Shown piece after piece: positions 22,696 through 33,402 of a stretch of DNA of 64,000 nt; position 1 is the first letter of the stretch, and every line of letters begins with the position of its first letter. The notes under the pieces were generated by a model. It was given only the letters and a program-made list of their open reading frames with translations, did no database searches and had not been told where the DNA came from. The translations under genes and the position numbers were made by a program. Source of the stretch: Puccinia triticina (taxonomy: Eukaryota; Basidiomycota; Pucciniomycetes; Pucciniales; Pucciniaceae); contig NC_070573.1 of assembly GCF_026914185.1 (NCBI RefSeq), positions 3,713,501 through 3,777,500 of the forward strand. Reading direction: 5' to 3'.

Positions 22696-23023
22696 TTTAA
22701 ACCCCCCTCCTCCTCTGGGGTTCACAAGGTGTCACCAATGGACACCTGCCCTTTCACAGACTTGTAGATAGCCCGTTCCTCCTCCTTCCTTGGCTCAGCA
22801 GAGAACTGACATGCAGTCTCTCTGAGCCAGGAAAGCTCCCTTCCTTTTGTCTCTCTTCTTTTCCCTCTTCTTCCTCTCAGCAGAGAACTGACATGCAGTC
22901 TCTCTGAGCCAGCCTTGCAATCCAAAGCCCCCCCCCCCCAGTTTGGTCCTAGAACATCCTCCCTGCGCCCGTTCCGCTGCTCATCCACCACCAACTCCAG
23001 TGAAGGGATTCAACCCTTACAGA
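22696..23023. mobile_element. Insertion in the right palindrome arm, origin unknown
   Basis: The arm homology breaks here and resumes at about 23025. GATAC occurs on both sides (about 22691-22695 and 23019-23024), a possible 5-bp duplication. Inside, a 34-base block with AGAGAACTGACATGCAGTC occurs twice. No gene is identified. Confidence 0.35.
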
Positions 23024-23098
23024 TACATGTAACAAAAAGATATTCCCTTAGTACACACTTGGGAACAGGGGGTATGCAAAAAAATTAATTAAAACATT

Positions 23099-24842
23099 GG
23101 CCCTACTTTGCGCACTGCAAAAAACTCTTTTCGCACTGTGGGGGTTGTCGTCTCAACGTCCCGCCCCCAGTGCGCGCTTCCGCCATGGCTCTTTGCGCAC
23201 TGTGCATTCCCCCAAAAGAACGGCTTACCTTTCTGGAGATATTTCTTGATGAGTCAATAAAACAACCTTTTATGACCCCTGCAAAAAATAATCAAGTCAT
23301 TTGGTGGTCTCCTTGAGCCTAGAGACAATTGAGATGAAATAATCATATTTCAATGCGGCAGGGACCTGTAATATCGCTTCCTGTACCCCAGTAGCCCCAA
23401 AATTTTCACAGTATCATGGTACATGTGCAAATTCATGATCTGATAATTTTTGGAATTTTTCCCATCCCACAGATATAAGGGGGCGCGGCAGGCTTAGTAG
23501 GAAAATTACTGCTAACTGTATAGTTTTTTTGTTACACACCCAAACAGTCCCAAAATTTCAGAAATGTTTTCATTGTGGATATTCTCCGCGCCATAAATTC
23601 CTTGGCAATAGTGTGTCAAGATAACATGAGATATAAGGGGTGTGCGGCGGGCTTAGTATGAAAATGGCTGCTACAGGTATAGATTTTTTTCTCTAGGCTC
23701 AAGGAGACCACCAAATGACTTGATTATTTTTTGTGGGGGTCATAAAAGGTTGTTCTATTGACTCATCGAAAAGTCTCTCCCGAAAGGTAAGCCGTTTTTT
23801 TGGGGGAATGCATAGTGCGCGAAGAGCCGTGGCGGTGTGGAACTCCTAAAAGATCAGGAAAGAGCTGTGAGGGGAAATAGTCAACTACACTACTAATAAT
23901 GTAGAAGAGGCTACAGGTGCTGCTGAGGCTGCCCTCTTGACTAATGCTGATGGAGAGAGGGTTACACTAAGAAAAAGAAAAGGGTGTGGCTGAAGATTCT
24001 CTTTGACTTAGATGACTTTAACACTTTATGAGTTTGAGGTGTATCAATCCTACTGAGTGAGAGAGGAGAAGTGAGATGGGGAGAAAAGCAGAAGCTCTTG
24101 GGGAGTCACTCTGAGATGGGTAATGAGATATATGCTGGGGGATATATTTCTATGGTGATGAAAGTGTATCTAAGCGTGATGAAAAGGTGCTACAGAGGGG
24201 ATGTAGTAGAAAGTGCATATAAGGGTGATGTTAAAAGGTGCTACAGAGGGGATGTAGTAGAAAGTGCATGATGGGGATACAACATCTAGAGGGGTGTTTA
24301 TATATGTGAGAAGTACTACAGGGGGGTGATACATGATGAACACATAGTAACAATATCTGAAGATGAGCAGTAATGATGAAGGTGCAATGACCAAGCAGTT
24401 TACATGAAAGGTAACTATGTAGAAGATAAAATAATGATGAGCATTTGATAATAACTACAAGAGCTATGAAGGAATGTACTGCTGATATCATATGAAGGGT
24501 AAAATGAGTAATGAAGTTATGTAAGATCTGCAGTCCTATGTAGCTATGATACTAATGAATGATGTATGTACTAATGCTAAGGATATGTAAGAATAAAATA
24601 CCTGCCAAAACTATACATGCCAATAACTGCTGATCCATTTGGAAATCCTAGGTAAAATGAGTGTGTGACTAGGGGTAAAATGGGGTGTAGAATCTGAATA
24701 TGAAGTAATAATGAGGTATTTATGAGGGGTTTAGGTGATATGAAGTGGTGGTATGAACAGGAACGGGGTTACCACAGCGGAAGCGCGCACTGGTTGCGGG
24801 ACATCGAGACAACAACCCCCACAGTGCGCAAAGTAGGTCCAT
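23099..24842. mobile_element. Inverted-repeat element with TTTGCGCACTG ends, split by a solo LTR
   Basis: Arms 23101-23330 and 23690-24838 mirror each other (CCTACTTTGCGCACTG / CAGTGCGCAAAGTAGG ends). AAAACATT on both sides (23091-23098, 24843-24850) is a candidate 8-bp duplication. The right arm is interrupted exactly by the LTR at 23836-24776. Without it the element is about 0.8 kb. Confidence 0.65.
23836..24776. mobile_element. Solo LTR (941 bp, 4-bp TSD)
   Basis: Starts TGTGGAACTC and ends GGTTACCACA, with GCGG on both sides (23832-23835, 24777-24780). The interrupted inverted repeat shows the uninterrupted order GCGGAAGCGCGC in its other arm (about 23170-23185, opposite strand). A 51-base block with GGTGCTACAGAGGGGATGTA is duplicated inside at 24185-24270. 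Its strand is not determined. Confidence 0.85.
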
Positions 24843-24850
24843 AAAACATT

Positions 24851-25235
24851 TAAAGGTGCTTTTTTTAAAATTTTGAATGCATCATAATTCTTTTCAGGAT
24901 TTTAGATGAATTTCAAGCCTATTTGCGCTGCCTAGAAATGAGTAGAAAAATACCAGGTACGTACGCGGAAACGCAAAAACCGGGTACAGACACGGAAAAA
25001 CCGGGTACAGACACGGAAAAACCGGGTACGTTTATTAATCCCCAAAATTAATTAAATCATTTAAAGTTGCTTTTTTGGAATTCTGAATGCATCATAGTTC
25101 TTTTCAGGATTTTAGATGAATTTTAAGCCTATTTGCGTTGCGTAGAAATGAGTAGAAAAAACCGGGTACGCAAGTGGAAAAGGGGGTACGCAAAAACCGG
25201 GTAAAAACACGCAAATACCCAGGTACGTTTATTAA
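24851..25235. repeat. Direct duplication of about 200 bp with an ACCGGGTAC minisatellite
   Basis: Units at 24851-25040 and 25060-25235 share GAATGCATCAT..TTCTTTTCAGGA and the motif GAGTAGAAAAA. Each ends in short repeats of AAACCGGGTACG. Confidence 0.75.
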
Positions 25236-25299
25236 CCCCCTAATAAAAATCTTCACCAAATATAAAAATAGTAATGAAAAAAATTAGAACTCACCATCA

Positions 25300-25980
25300 G
25301 CTTTAATCCTTTCCACTTCCTCATCAACTCTACACCCATCCTCTTCTTCTTCCACTTCAGCCCTGGCCCTTAATAACCCCAGCACTTTTTTCTGCTCAGT
25401 TTCTTCCACCATGGTCAGTATAATGGTGCGCATATCCAACTACAAACAAAACAAACACCTTAGTATTTCTTCCCTTTCTGTTATTATTCTTTTCTATTCA
25501 TAAAATGCTGTCTGACATATGTGGGTAAAAGCTTCCTGGAACCTGTTGTACAGTTGTAGGTGGGCGGTGCGTGCAGAAGACGGGTTTGGTCTGCTTGAGC
25601 AAAGGAAAGCAGCCCTTCTTGAAGGAAATACCTTAGCGCCTCAACCTCTTCCAGTTTGCAGCTATCTCTCATGCATGGAACGTAGGCCTGGACGTTATTT
25701 ACAGCAGAATGCACTAGGAAGCTTGTGACTAGGACGGATAACGGACTTTTTGTCAAGCACAGATGACAAGAAAGAGGTATGAGGTGGGTAATCTAACAAA
25801 GAATTGAGGTCATTTGTTGGCAACGACGGTGTGGAGTTGGCGTTGGAGGAATTCATCATGATTGTACGGGAGCAAACATAGTTTTCCGCTGGGCAATGGC
25901 CGGAGGACCTTATAGGATCTTTTTCAACATTCAATGAAATAATTATTGACACCTTTCCTTCTTCAGAAAGAATCATTGCG
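25300..25980 (-). pseudogene. Unrecognised gene remnant
   Basis: Three minus-strand open stretches look coding but are in different frames: 25976-25700, 25756-25484 (contains RDSCKLEEVEALRYFLQEG) and 25440-25310 (contains RARAEVEEEEDGCR, acidic). The last begins after a plausible acceptor TTTGTAG. I cannot connect them with good donors, so this is more likely a decayed than a live gene. Family unknown. Confidence 0.3.
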
Positions 25981-26289
25981 GTCTTTCTTTCATTGCAAAC
26001 TTTGACTCTGGCGTTTGACCCAGTTTAATTCAGTTTGGATCCCTTTTTGGAGCGCAAAACCCTTCCCATTGGATTGGCCAGACTCAGGAACTGATTTGGA
26101 TAGCTCCTTGGCAGTACCTTGGGAGTATTTCATTATTTACTCATTAATTTTTTCAATTACTCTGTGGCAGAAACCGCAAAAACCGTCATATATATGTACT
26201 TATGCCCGTATTTGGGAAGTGGATCCCAAAATATGGGCTGTGAACAAAAAAAAAATGGCTGGACCAAATTGGTTGCCACTTGAGATTTG

Positions 26290-26690
26290 GAATCTACACA
26301 CTCTTTAGACTCCAAAAATATACTCTGTTAGAGTGCTGGACCCCCAATCCAGTTGGGCTTTCAAATTTTGGGGGTAGCTCTGTACAGTAGAATTTTGCAC
26401 AGAAGTGTAGATGTACATTTGAATTGATTTCAAATTAATTTTCTCTGAATTTAAAGTAGGATAAGCCTAAATGTACTTCAAACTTTTACTAATTTTTGGC
26501 TTTGGAGGAGGTGGGTTAGGAATATGGTACTCCAAAAAATCTGGAGGGCCTATTTTACTCTTAACTCCATGTTTGTTGGAGCACATGCCTGGGCACTCCA
26601 AAATACACCAAAATGGGATGCACTCCACCCTAATTTTGGCTTTGCACTCCATTGTGCCAATATGAAGCGGAGTGCCCACAGTAGTCATCA
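26290..26690. repeat. Diverged CACTCCA-type repeat, possible old Mutator-type end
   Basis: ACTCCA / TGGAGTG pairs recur (26310, 26532, 26575, 26597, 26620, 26648) in the manner of the Mutator-type elements, but no boundaries or duplication could be fixed. Confidence 0.35.
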
Positions 26691-26729
26691 AGCAGGGCAC
26701 ACCCCACTTGATGACAAGCTAATGTGCAA

Positions 26730-27090
26730 CTCTTCTCAATAATCAGTACAGACCAGTCATTGATAGGTGTGAGACCCCTCAAGGGCTGGTACAGATCAGT
26801 CTTTGGGAGGTGTGAGACCCCGCAATAGCCGGTCCAACCGGTAATTGGGAGGTGAGAGATCAATGGCTGGCACGCAACCGGTCATTGTACTGTGGAGCCC
26901 CCCTGATGACCCCTCAAAGGCCAGTCCGACCAGTCATTGAGAGGTGTGAAACCCCTCAATGGCCAGTCCGACTGGTCATTGAGAGGTGTGAGACCCCTCA
27001 ATGGCTGGTCAAACCGCTCATTGGGAGGTGAGGGACCCCTTGATGGCTGGTCCTACCGCTCATTGGGAGGTGAGGGACCCCTTGATGGCC
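26730..27090. repeat. Palindromic repeat array (AATGGCCGGTCC...GACCAGTCATTGAG)
   Basis: Seven to eight units of about 50 bases, each pairing a CAATGGCCAGTCC-type half with a GGTCATTGAGAGG-type half and separated by TGTGAGACCCCTC. Present inverted at 44490-45000, at the far end of the satellite domain. Confidence 0.8.
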
Positions 27091-27428
27091 AGGACCGATT
27101 CACTACCAAGATGGATGAATTTGCGATGTCGTATATTGATCAATATAGCGTATATTGATCAATTTTTTTTTATTCCTCTTGTTACCTTTGTCTGTATTTC
27201 ATGTCTCCTTAATACTCTTCTATGATCTCTCTCCTTCCCCCTGTATTTGCTGCAAGCCACAGGAATCTTTTTTTTTATCTGATAACATTCATAAATTTCT
27301 ACATACACCATTCAATCCTTCATGAAAAAAGAACATTGCAAGTTTTAGAATTAATCCAGAGTGGCTGAGGGGTCTCAATTTTTTTTTCTTTTTTTTTTAC
27401 TTCAACAATTGAGGTTATCAGAAGTTTC

Positions 27429-27461
<33 letters not shown>

Positions 27462-27755
27462 CAAAAAAGGAAAAACATTGACCCCTCACCTCTCTCATGA
27501 TACCATCCTGCACACATTGTTAATTTGGTTGGTTGAACTTCCTGAAGATATTGCAAATCATACTTGAAGTGCTACATGCATAGAAGGTGTTTTTGAAATT
27601 AGTTTACCATGGTTTAGATATATTTTTTTCAGATTCTTTTCTTTATCTACTTTTTGTCAACCACAAATTAATGAGGAATATTTCCACATAAAATTTCATC
27701 AGACAATTGTTCTGCATAGAAATCCCAGAAATATTGTGTTTATGGTCACATCCAT
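27091..27755. repeat. Conserved subterminal region of the satellite domain (copy 1)
   Basis: About 660 bases starting near a TATATTGATCAATA repeat and containing long T runs (27370-27460). It recurs inverted at 43856-44490 and 48126-48765. It ends at TCCAT, where the 9.6-kb Gypsy element is inserted; the satellite continues on the other side at 37349. Confidence 0.8.
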
Positions 27756-28296
27756 TGTCAGGGTGCGTCTCTTTAGTGACACAGCTCTGAATAAAACAAG
27801 AGAATATAGCAATCACGACTCAGGGGTTGGAGCTCTACTTGACCGCCTCTGCGGGAGGATATAACCACGCCTCCGGAGGAGGGGCTGTTGACTTTTGTCA
27901 ACCTGAGGCTAGAGGCGCTCCTTAGGAGGATGGGTGAGGAAATAAGGGAAGAGGAGACTCAAGCTTACCCTTTATCAGCGAGGTTGAGTCGGAGAGTTTG
28001 GAAGTTGGAGAGATAAGAAGAAGAGAGATTGATTCAAAAGCCCCAATTGCAGTATTTGAGTGATGTCAAAAACTACAAAGTAGCGGGCTTGGTAAATCTG
28101 AATCTGAGGAACTCTCCGCTTTGGAGGATTCCTCTACTTGTACTTATGTCGATCTGTAGATCCTTTATTGCGGCTGCGCAGTATTGCTTCACGCGCACGG
28201 GAGGCGCGTCACTTATTAGTGACATATCTCAGAGAATCTCTGTCTCTAGCTGCTTTGTCCGCTAGCTGCGCTGTTTGGACTAGTAGCTGGCTGACA
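27756..28296 (-). repeat. 3' LTR of the 9.6-kb Gypsy element
   Basis: Reads TGTCAGGGTG...GGCTGACA on the plus strand. It is preceded, in element orientation, by a G-rich tract (GGGGGGGCAAG) that could serve as polypurine tract. Confidence 0.93.
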
Positions 28297-28444
28297 CTTG
28301 CCCCCCCAAAAAGGAAGGCTCTGATAGGAGTTGTTGTGTTACTCCTCTTGGACGCTCTGAACTTAGACAACAGAGCATCCGCATGCTGAATTTGGTTCTT
28401 CCTTAGCCACCTGTCAAAGTCAGGAGCTTTATTCTTGAAGTGTT

Positions 28445-29680
28445 TCAGTAAAGGCGGGAATCTTGCCCTTTCACTCTGGTCAGCTTCTCGTCTAAGATCT
28501 TAGATGCTACTAGACCTTCAAGCGGGTCCTCAAGGTCCAGAACCACTGGTGGGGGCTGCTCTCTATGATCACCTGGCACAACGTACTTCTTAAGAAGGCT
28601 TACCGGGAAAGTAGGGTGTTTGAGATCATAACTTTCTGTCAAAACCACCTCCACCGCATTCTGGCAGTGAAGCGCTTTCACAAAGAAGGGACCTACAAAC
28701 ACGTCATTGAGCTTCCTGTTCCCACCAAGATTCTGGAAGTTAACCGTGGATACAAAGACTCTGTCACCCACTTGGACGTCATGCTCCCTGTGCGTCTTAT
28801 CCCAACGCTCCTTATTGTACTGCACCGCCTCAGTTAGACATCTACTTGCGTGTTTCTCCATTTGTAAAATCATTTCTTGAGACCTTTCTGCTGACGGATG
28901 AAGGGTAACTGCTTTGCTAAGCAGCAAGTTCCTAGGCATGTAAGGTATCCAAACTCTCTCCAGCTCAAAAGGAGTTTTTCCAGTCGTTGCCTGTATGCTT
29001 GAGTTATACGCATATTCAAGTGCCGGTAGCAACAAAACCCAATCATGCCTATAACCTTTGGCATTCTTAAACTGGAGCCCAAAGGCGCAATAGCGCCTAA
29101 TCATGTCCTCTAAAGTTTGTATCATCCTCTTGGCTAGGCCGTTGGTCTGAGGATGATATGCAGTGGAAAAGGAAAGCTTGGATCCTAGCAGCTGAAAGAG
29201 ACTTTGCCAAAACTCCAATGTGAATTTTGGGTCTCAATACGTGATTATAACCTTTGGACATCCCACGTCATTGATGATGGAGTTCCAGAACAGTAAAGCT
29301 ACATCCAGAGCTGTGCTATCCTTATAGCACGGCAGAAATCAAGCTTGCTTCAAAAAACGGTCCACCACAACCAATACCGCATGAAAACTGTCTTTACCTG
29401 CTGTTGGTAAAGCCGTAACAAAGTCCATATTGATTATTTCCCAGCGCTGTTTGGGTTCTTCAATTGTCTGAAGTAATCCAAACTGTTTAACTGTTGCTCT
29501 GTTTGCTTTCTGGCAGCAATCACAGCTATTGCAATAATGCGCTACTCTTGTGGTCCAGCCTGGCCACCAGGCTAAAACCCTAAAGCGTTCAATAGTCCTT
29601 TCTTTGTAGAAATGACCCACTGCCACATTGTCATGGCATTTGTGCAACATTGTATAGATGTGGTCTTCTTTTATCAGCAC
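28445..29680 (-). pseudogene. Gypsy integrase of the 9.6-kb element
   Basis: The HHCC finger (LHKCHDNVAVGHF ... CNSCDCCQK) and the first catalytic Asp (INMDFVTALP) are present. Two in-frame TGA codons (29341-29339 and 29236-29234) stand where Arg would fit. Just before the second, the codon of the expected catalytic Asp (the D in a typical SDRDPKF) is TAT, Tyr. The expected Glu is Lys (GLAKRMIQ, codon 29131-29129). The C-terminal part from 29218 is open and keeps the usual SH3/chromo-like tail region ([11 protein letters not shown]). At least four independent lesions make this a dead integrase. Family role: insertion of cDNA into the genome. Confidence 0.88.
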
Positions 29681-31361
29681 CAGTGCACAATGATTACCAC
29701 TTAGGTGGTATAGTAGTCAATCTAGGAGGACAAATCTCCCTGCTGTGAAGTTAGCCTTCCAAGGCTCTTTGAGTTGGCTGACTAGATCCGGTTGTGAAGG
29801 CTTGGACTTAAGGATCTGCACTAAGGCTGCGGTGTTCCTGTCATCAATGTAGCTTTGTTCCACTGAATCCCAGAACTCCATAGACAATCCGCTAACGCTG
29901 ATTGCCATGATTGGCACCTCCCTTGTCACTTCCTCTTCATCCGCCGCAGGGTTATCCTTGTCATTGGGCAGAGCCCACCGTGATAAGCCGTCCGCATTCT
30001 TATGGATGAGACCAACTCTATGGGTGATGGCCATGGAGCCCCGCCACTCCTGGATGGAGATCTGCCATCTCATTGTATGTCTACTTGGCGTCTTCATGTT
30101 CAAGAGCAACTTCAAAGCTACGCAGTCCGTTATCAGCTCAAAAACACACCCATCAAGATAGTAGTATAACTTCTCTAATGCCCAAACTAAGCACAAACAC
30201 TCCAACTGAGACGCCCCATACTTCTTCTTGGACTCCTTCAGCTGTCTGGACATGAAGCAAATCGGGCCTTGCACTTCCCTGTCTCCGATCATCTGGATCT
30301 GATGAAGGGCTGCTCCAAGACCTTCCATGCAAGCATCCACGTATAGTTTGAATGGCCTCTTAGGGTCCAGGTGAAACAGCAAAGGAGCCGAGGTGAGCGC
30401 CACTCTCAAAGCTTTATACGCTTCAACTCTTTCCTGTGTCATTTCAAATGCAACATTAGGACTGCAAATCTTGTAAAGCACCGACACTATCATGTTAAAG
30501 TCTTTTATATGTAGCCTGTAATAACCGGCAAACCCCAGAAACAACTGTAACTCCTTGACTGTTGACGGTTTAGGTTTTAGCAACACTGCTGCTACCCGGT
30601 GCTGATCTACCGCCAGTGACAACCTGTTAACAATATGCCCCAGTGCCTTCAAATCAGAAAAGGCAAACAAGAATTTAGTCAAAGAGATCTTCATGTTCAT
30701 GTCTTGAATCCTTCCTAAGACAATAGCTAACTTATCAACACCAGGAAAAAAAAATAGTCACTTGATGACAAGTGACATCATGCCAGCTTTAGCGGGCTAC
30801 CCACCATCTACCCACCATCTACCCATCATCTACCCACCATCTACCCACCATCTAACCACTTTAAGAATTTCCACAGGAGATCCTCAGTTTTTGCTGGGCA
30901 CCACTGATCCCCATTTCTGGTCAGCTGATACTCAGCTTTAGCTCCCAGCTTATGCTCAGCTTTGGTGCCCAGCTCATGCTCAGCTTTGTTGCCCAGATCA
31001 GAACCAGTCCTGGCCCATCTTATTTTCAGCTTTATTCCAGTCATGGCTCAGCTTAGACTCAGATTAGGACTATCATTGGCCCAGCCAATGCTCAGCTTTG
31101 GACCAGTATTGGCTCAGCTGATTTTCAGCTTTGGGTAAATCTTGGTCCAGCCAATTCTCAGATTCTGAGTCTGACCACTCCTGTAACAGCTTATGCTCAT
31201 CTGTGGACCAGCCTTGGCTCAGCTGATGCTCAGCTGTGGACCAACCTTGGCTAAGACAATGCTCAGCTGTGGACCAGCCTTGGCTCAGCTGATGCTCAGC
31301 AGTGGACAAGCCTTGGCTCAGCTGATTGTAGAGGTAGTATATGTTGGTACACCTCACACCT

Positions 31362-31433
31362 GTGGATATAGCTCAATGGTAGAGCAACCCAGCATGCATC
31401 GGGGAGATGCGGGTTCGATTCCCCCTGTCCGCA
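31362..31433 (+). tRNA. tRNA-like sequence in the left LTR (not a normal tRNA gene)
   Basis: The 72 nt fold as a tRNA: a 7-bp acceptor stem (GTGGATA with TGTCCGC, two G-T pairs), a D stem GCTC/GAGC, a T loop TTCGATT with one C-C mismatch in its stem. The A box (TAGCTCAATGG) and B box (GGTTCGATTCC) match consensus, and TTTT follows at 31441. The anticodon arm is poor: the loop reads CATGCAT, with A in place of the invariant U33, so decoding is doubtful. The likely role is a Pol III promoter within the LTR. Confidence 0.65.
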
Positions 31434-31456
31434 CTATTCCTTTTACTCGCTCTACA

Positions 31457-31478
31457 GGTTATGAGCCCAGCGCTATAG
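31457..31478 (+). promoter_or_regulatory. Primer-binding site candidate for an initiator tRNA-Met half
   Basis: Directly after the left LTR lies GGTTATGAGCCCAGCGC. Its complement GCGCTGGGCTCATAACC is an anticodon arm with loop CTCATAA (anticodon CAT), as in fungal initiator tRNA-Met. Copia-type elements are primed by such an internally cut tRNA-Met fragment. Confidence 0.75.
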
Positions 31479-31586
31479 GCAGCTGCGTACCTGGGATGAG
31501 CCTCTGGGAGGATTAGTGGGCTCTGTCACCGGTGTAGGTGTACAGGGGGTGTGTAGAGGTAGTATATGTTGGTACACCTCACACCT

Positions 31587-31658
31587 GTGGATATAGCTCA
31601 ATGGTAGAGCAACCCAGCATGCATCGGGGAGATGCGGGTTCGATTCCCCCTGTCCGCA
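31587..31658 (+). tRNA. tRNA-like sequence in the right LTR
   Basis: Identical to the copy at 31362-31433, as expected for the second LTR. The same A box, B box, degenerate anticodon loop and downstream TTTT are present. Confidence 0.65.
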
Positions 31659-33402
31659 CTATTCCTTTTACTCGCTCTACACTGATGCTCAGCTGTGGAC
31701 CAGCCTTTGCTCAGCTGTGGAACAGCCTTGGCTCAGGTGATATTAATCTTTTTAATAGTCTCAAAAAATCTGATACTCAGCTTTGGAACAACCTTGGCTC
31801 AGCTAATGCTCAGCTTTGTACCAGCATTGGCTCAGCCAATGCTCAGCTTTTGAAAATTTTTGGCCCAGCTGGTGTTAATCTTTGGAACAGTATTGTCCCA
31901 GCTGATCCTAAGCTCTGCACAAGCCTTTTCCAAGATGATGCTCAGCTTTGGACCATTGTTGGCTAAGCTGATGCTCCGATTTGGAATATTCTTGGTCCAG
32001 CTGACACTTGGATTTGCTTCAGGCTTGGAATATCCAATGCTCAGCTGTGGCCCAGGCTCAGCCAATGCTCAGCTTTGGCCCAGGCTCAGTCAATGCCTAC
32101 TGCTCAGCTTATGATGAGCATCAGCTGTTCCTGGGAAAAAATTAGGATCAGCTGACTGTGCCACATTGAGTGCTCTGGTGCAGTCCTGCAAGCTCTACAA
32201 GTGCTGGTGGAGCAGACTTGGAGCAGCGCTGGAGTAGATCTGGAGCAGAAACCAAAGCTGCATCATGTCACTTGCCATCAAGTGACTATTTTTTTTTCCT
32301 GGTGCAAGGTGTTCCTCCCGAGTACTAATGAATACTATAATATCATCAATGTATATGATTAACCACAGTTCATTAAGCTCCCTCCTAAATTCACTGTCCA
32401 TCATGCGCTGGAAATGGGAGGGTGCATTTTTGATGCCAAACGCCATACGTAGGTATTTGTGGATCCCCATATGTGAGATGATCCGGAGGAACTTCCTGCT
32501 ATTGGGTGCCACTTGGTTGTGATGAAAACCTTTCAACATGTCCATGCACATAATGTACTTGGCTCCGTGTAGCTTAGTAAGAGACTCCGTTATCTTTGGC
32601 ATAGGGTATCTGTCAGGAGTTGTATAGGTGTTCAGAGCCCTAAAATCTCCCACCAGCCTGGATTTATTGTTATGCCATGCGATTATGACCGGTGTAGTAA
32701 TGTCAACTCCCTCGTTTGATCCTACTTTCCTCAAAATCCCCATTTTAGTAAGCAAAGCTATATGCTGTTCTATAGCCTCTCTATTTTGCGGACTGGCAGG
32801 ATAAGGAGATTTCCACAGAGCTAGAGGATACAGCTTATCCACCGTTAGGGTGATCTTGACTTTATGTCTTTGAATAGAGCCGAAAGGCTGGTCCGGCGTC
32901 GCAAACGCAGCTTTGAATTGTTTTAACACTGTTAACAGACTTGCTACTCTATCAGCTGGGAGATCCATGTTGACCTTGGTGTCCCATTGTACCTCTTCTT
33001 CAAAAGGCACCACTTTGTGGGCTCCTTGCGACACCGCATTGATGGATTTGTCAAACTCGAATACTCTCTTGCCAATAGTGAATTTCCTCTTTTCCTCATT
33101 AAGCAGTGAATTCTTATAGTGCGCTAGATAATCATTTCCTAGTAGGAAGTACTTAGCTGTCATATCGTCCATTACAACAAACTTAACTACCAATTTGACA
33201 TTCTCCATGACTAGCTTGATGTTGACAACTCCTATTGGCAGCAAGGTTCCTGACGCGCTGTGAAATTTACCTGGAGCTAGCGGCAGTATGAATTTAGGCC
33301 AGCTCGGGCAAAATTTAGATATATAATCTTTGCTTACTACTGACCTGACTGCTCCACTGCCGAGAAAGACCAAACAATCTTTGTTGAAGCACTTCATCTG
33401 GA

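Larger units (their letters stand above)
31327..31681 (+). mobile_element. Miniature LTR retroelement (TRIM) with tRNA-like LTRs
   Basis: Two identical 130-bp direct repeats (31327-31456, 31552-31681), each TGTAGAGG...CTCTACA, flank a 95-bp interior. CTGAT is duplicated outside (31322-31326, 31682-31686), as retroviral-type integration produces. The interior starts with a primer-site candidate and ends with AGGGGGTG, a short polypurine tract. Each LTR contains a 72-nt tRNA-like sequence with good A and B boxes followed by TTTT. It encodes nothing and must depend on other elements. Complete LTR identity means recent insertion. It is the innermost of the nested insertions here. Confidence 0.9.
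30739..32304. mobile_element. CACTA-like non-autonomous element (1,566 bp with a nested insert)
   Basis: Ends CACCAGGAAAA...TTTTCCTGGTG belong to inverted repeats of about 45 bases (GTCACTTGATG..AAGTGACAT). CAA is duplicated on both sides (30736-30738, 32305-32307). A 3-bp duplication with CACNA-like ends suits the CACTA (CMC) superfamily; the assignment is inferred. The interior is a diverged tandem array of GCTCAGCTTTGGACCAG units, with CCATCTACC repeats near the left end. No transposase is seen. A 355-bp miniature retroelement is inserted at 31327. A second copy lies at 56209-56702. Confidence 0.8.
29717..33397 (-). pseudogene. Gypsy protease-reverse transcriptase-RNase H, split by an inserted element
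   Basis: The frame from 33397 begins in the aspartic protease. The active-site triplet reads FLGSGA, with Gly (33361-33359) where Asp is required, so the protease is dead. Reverse transcriptase motifs follow: VGDFRALN, the first Asp in CMDMLKGFHH, LRMAFGIKNAPSHF and the catalytic IIYIDDII. The frame then runs into the CACTA-like insertion (30739-32304, CAA duplicated) and resumes at 30735 with the end of the reverse transcriptase, the connection region (FLGFAGYYRLH) and RNase H (KLYVDACMEGLGAAL). Removing the insertion and one CAA puts both halves in frame. The 30700 ATG is internal. Confidence 0.9.

Noticed and set aside
25484..25980. KDZ-type transposase or other known family
   Set aside because: No Cys/His or DDE motifs are visible; left as unrecognised.
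27426..27461. Long poly-T as a retroposon tail
   Set aside because: It lies inside a conserved block that is repeated elsewhere with shorter runs; it is slippage, not a SINE or LINE tail.
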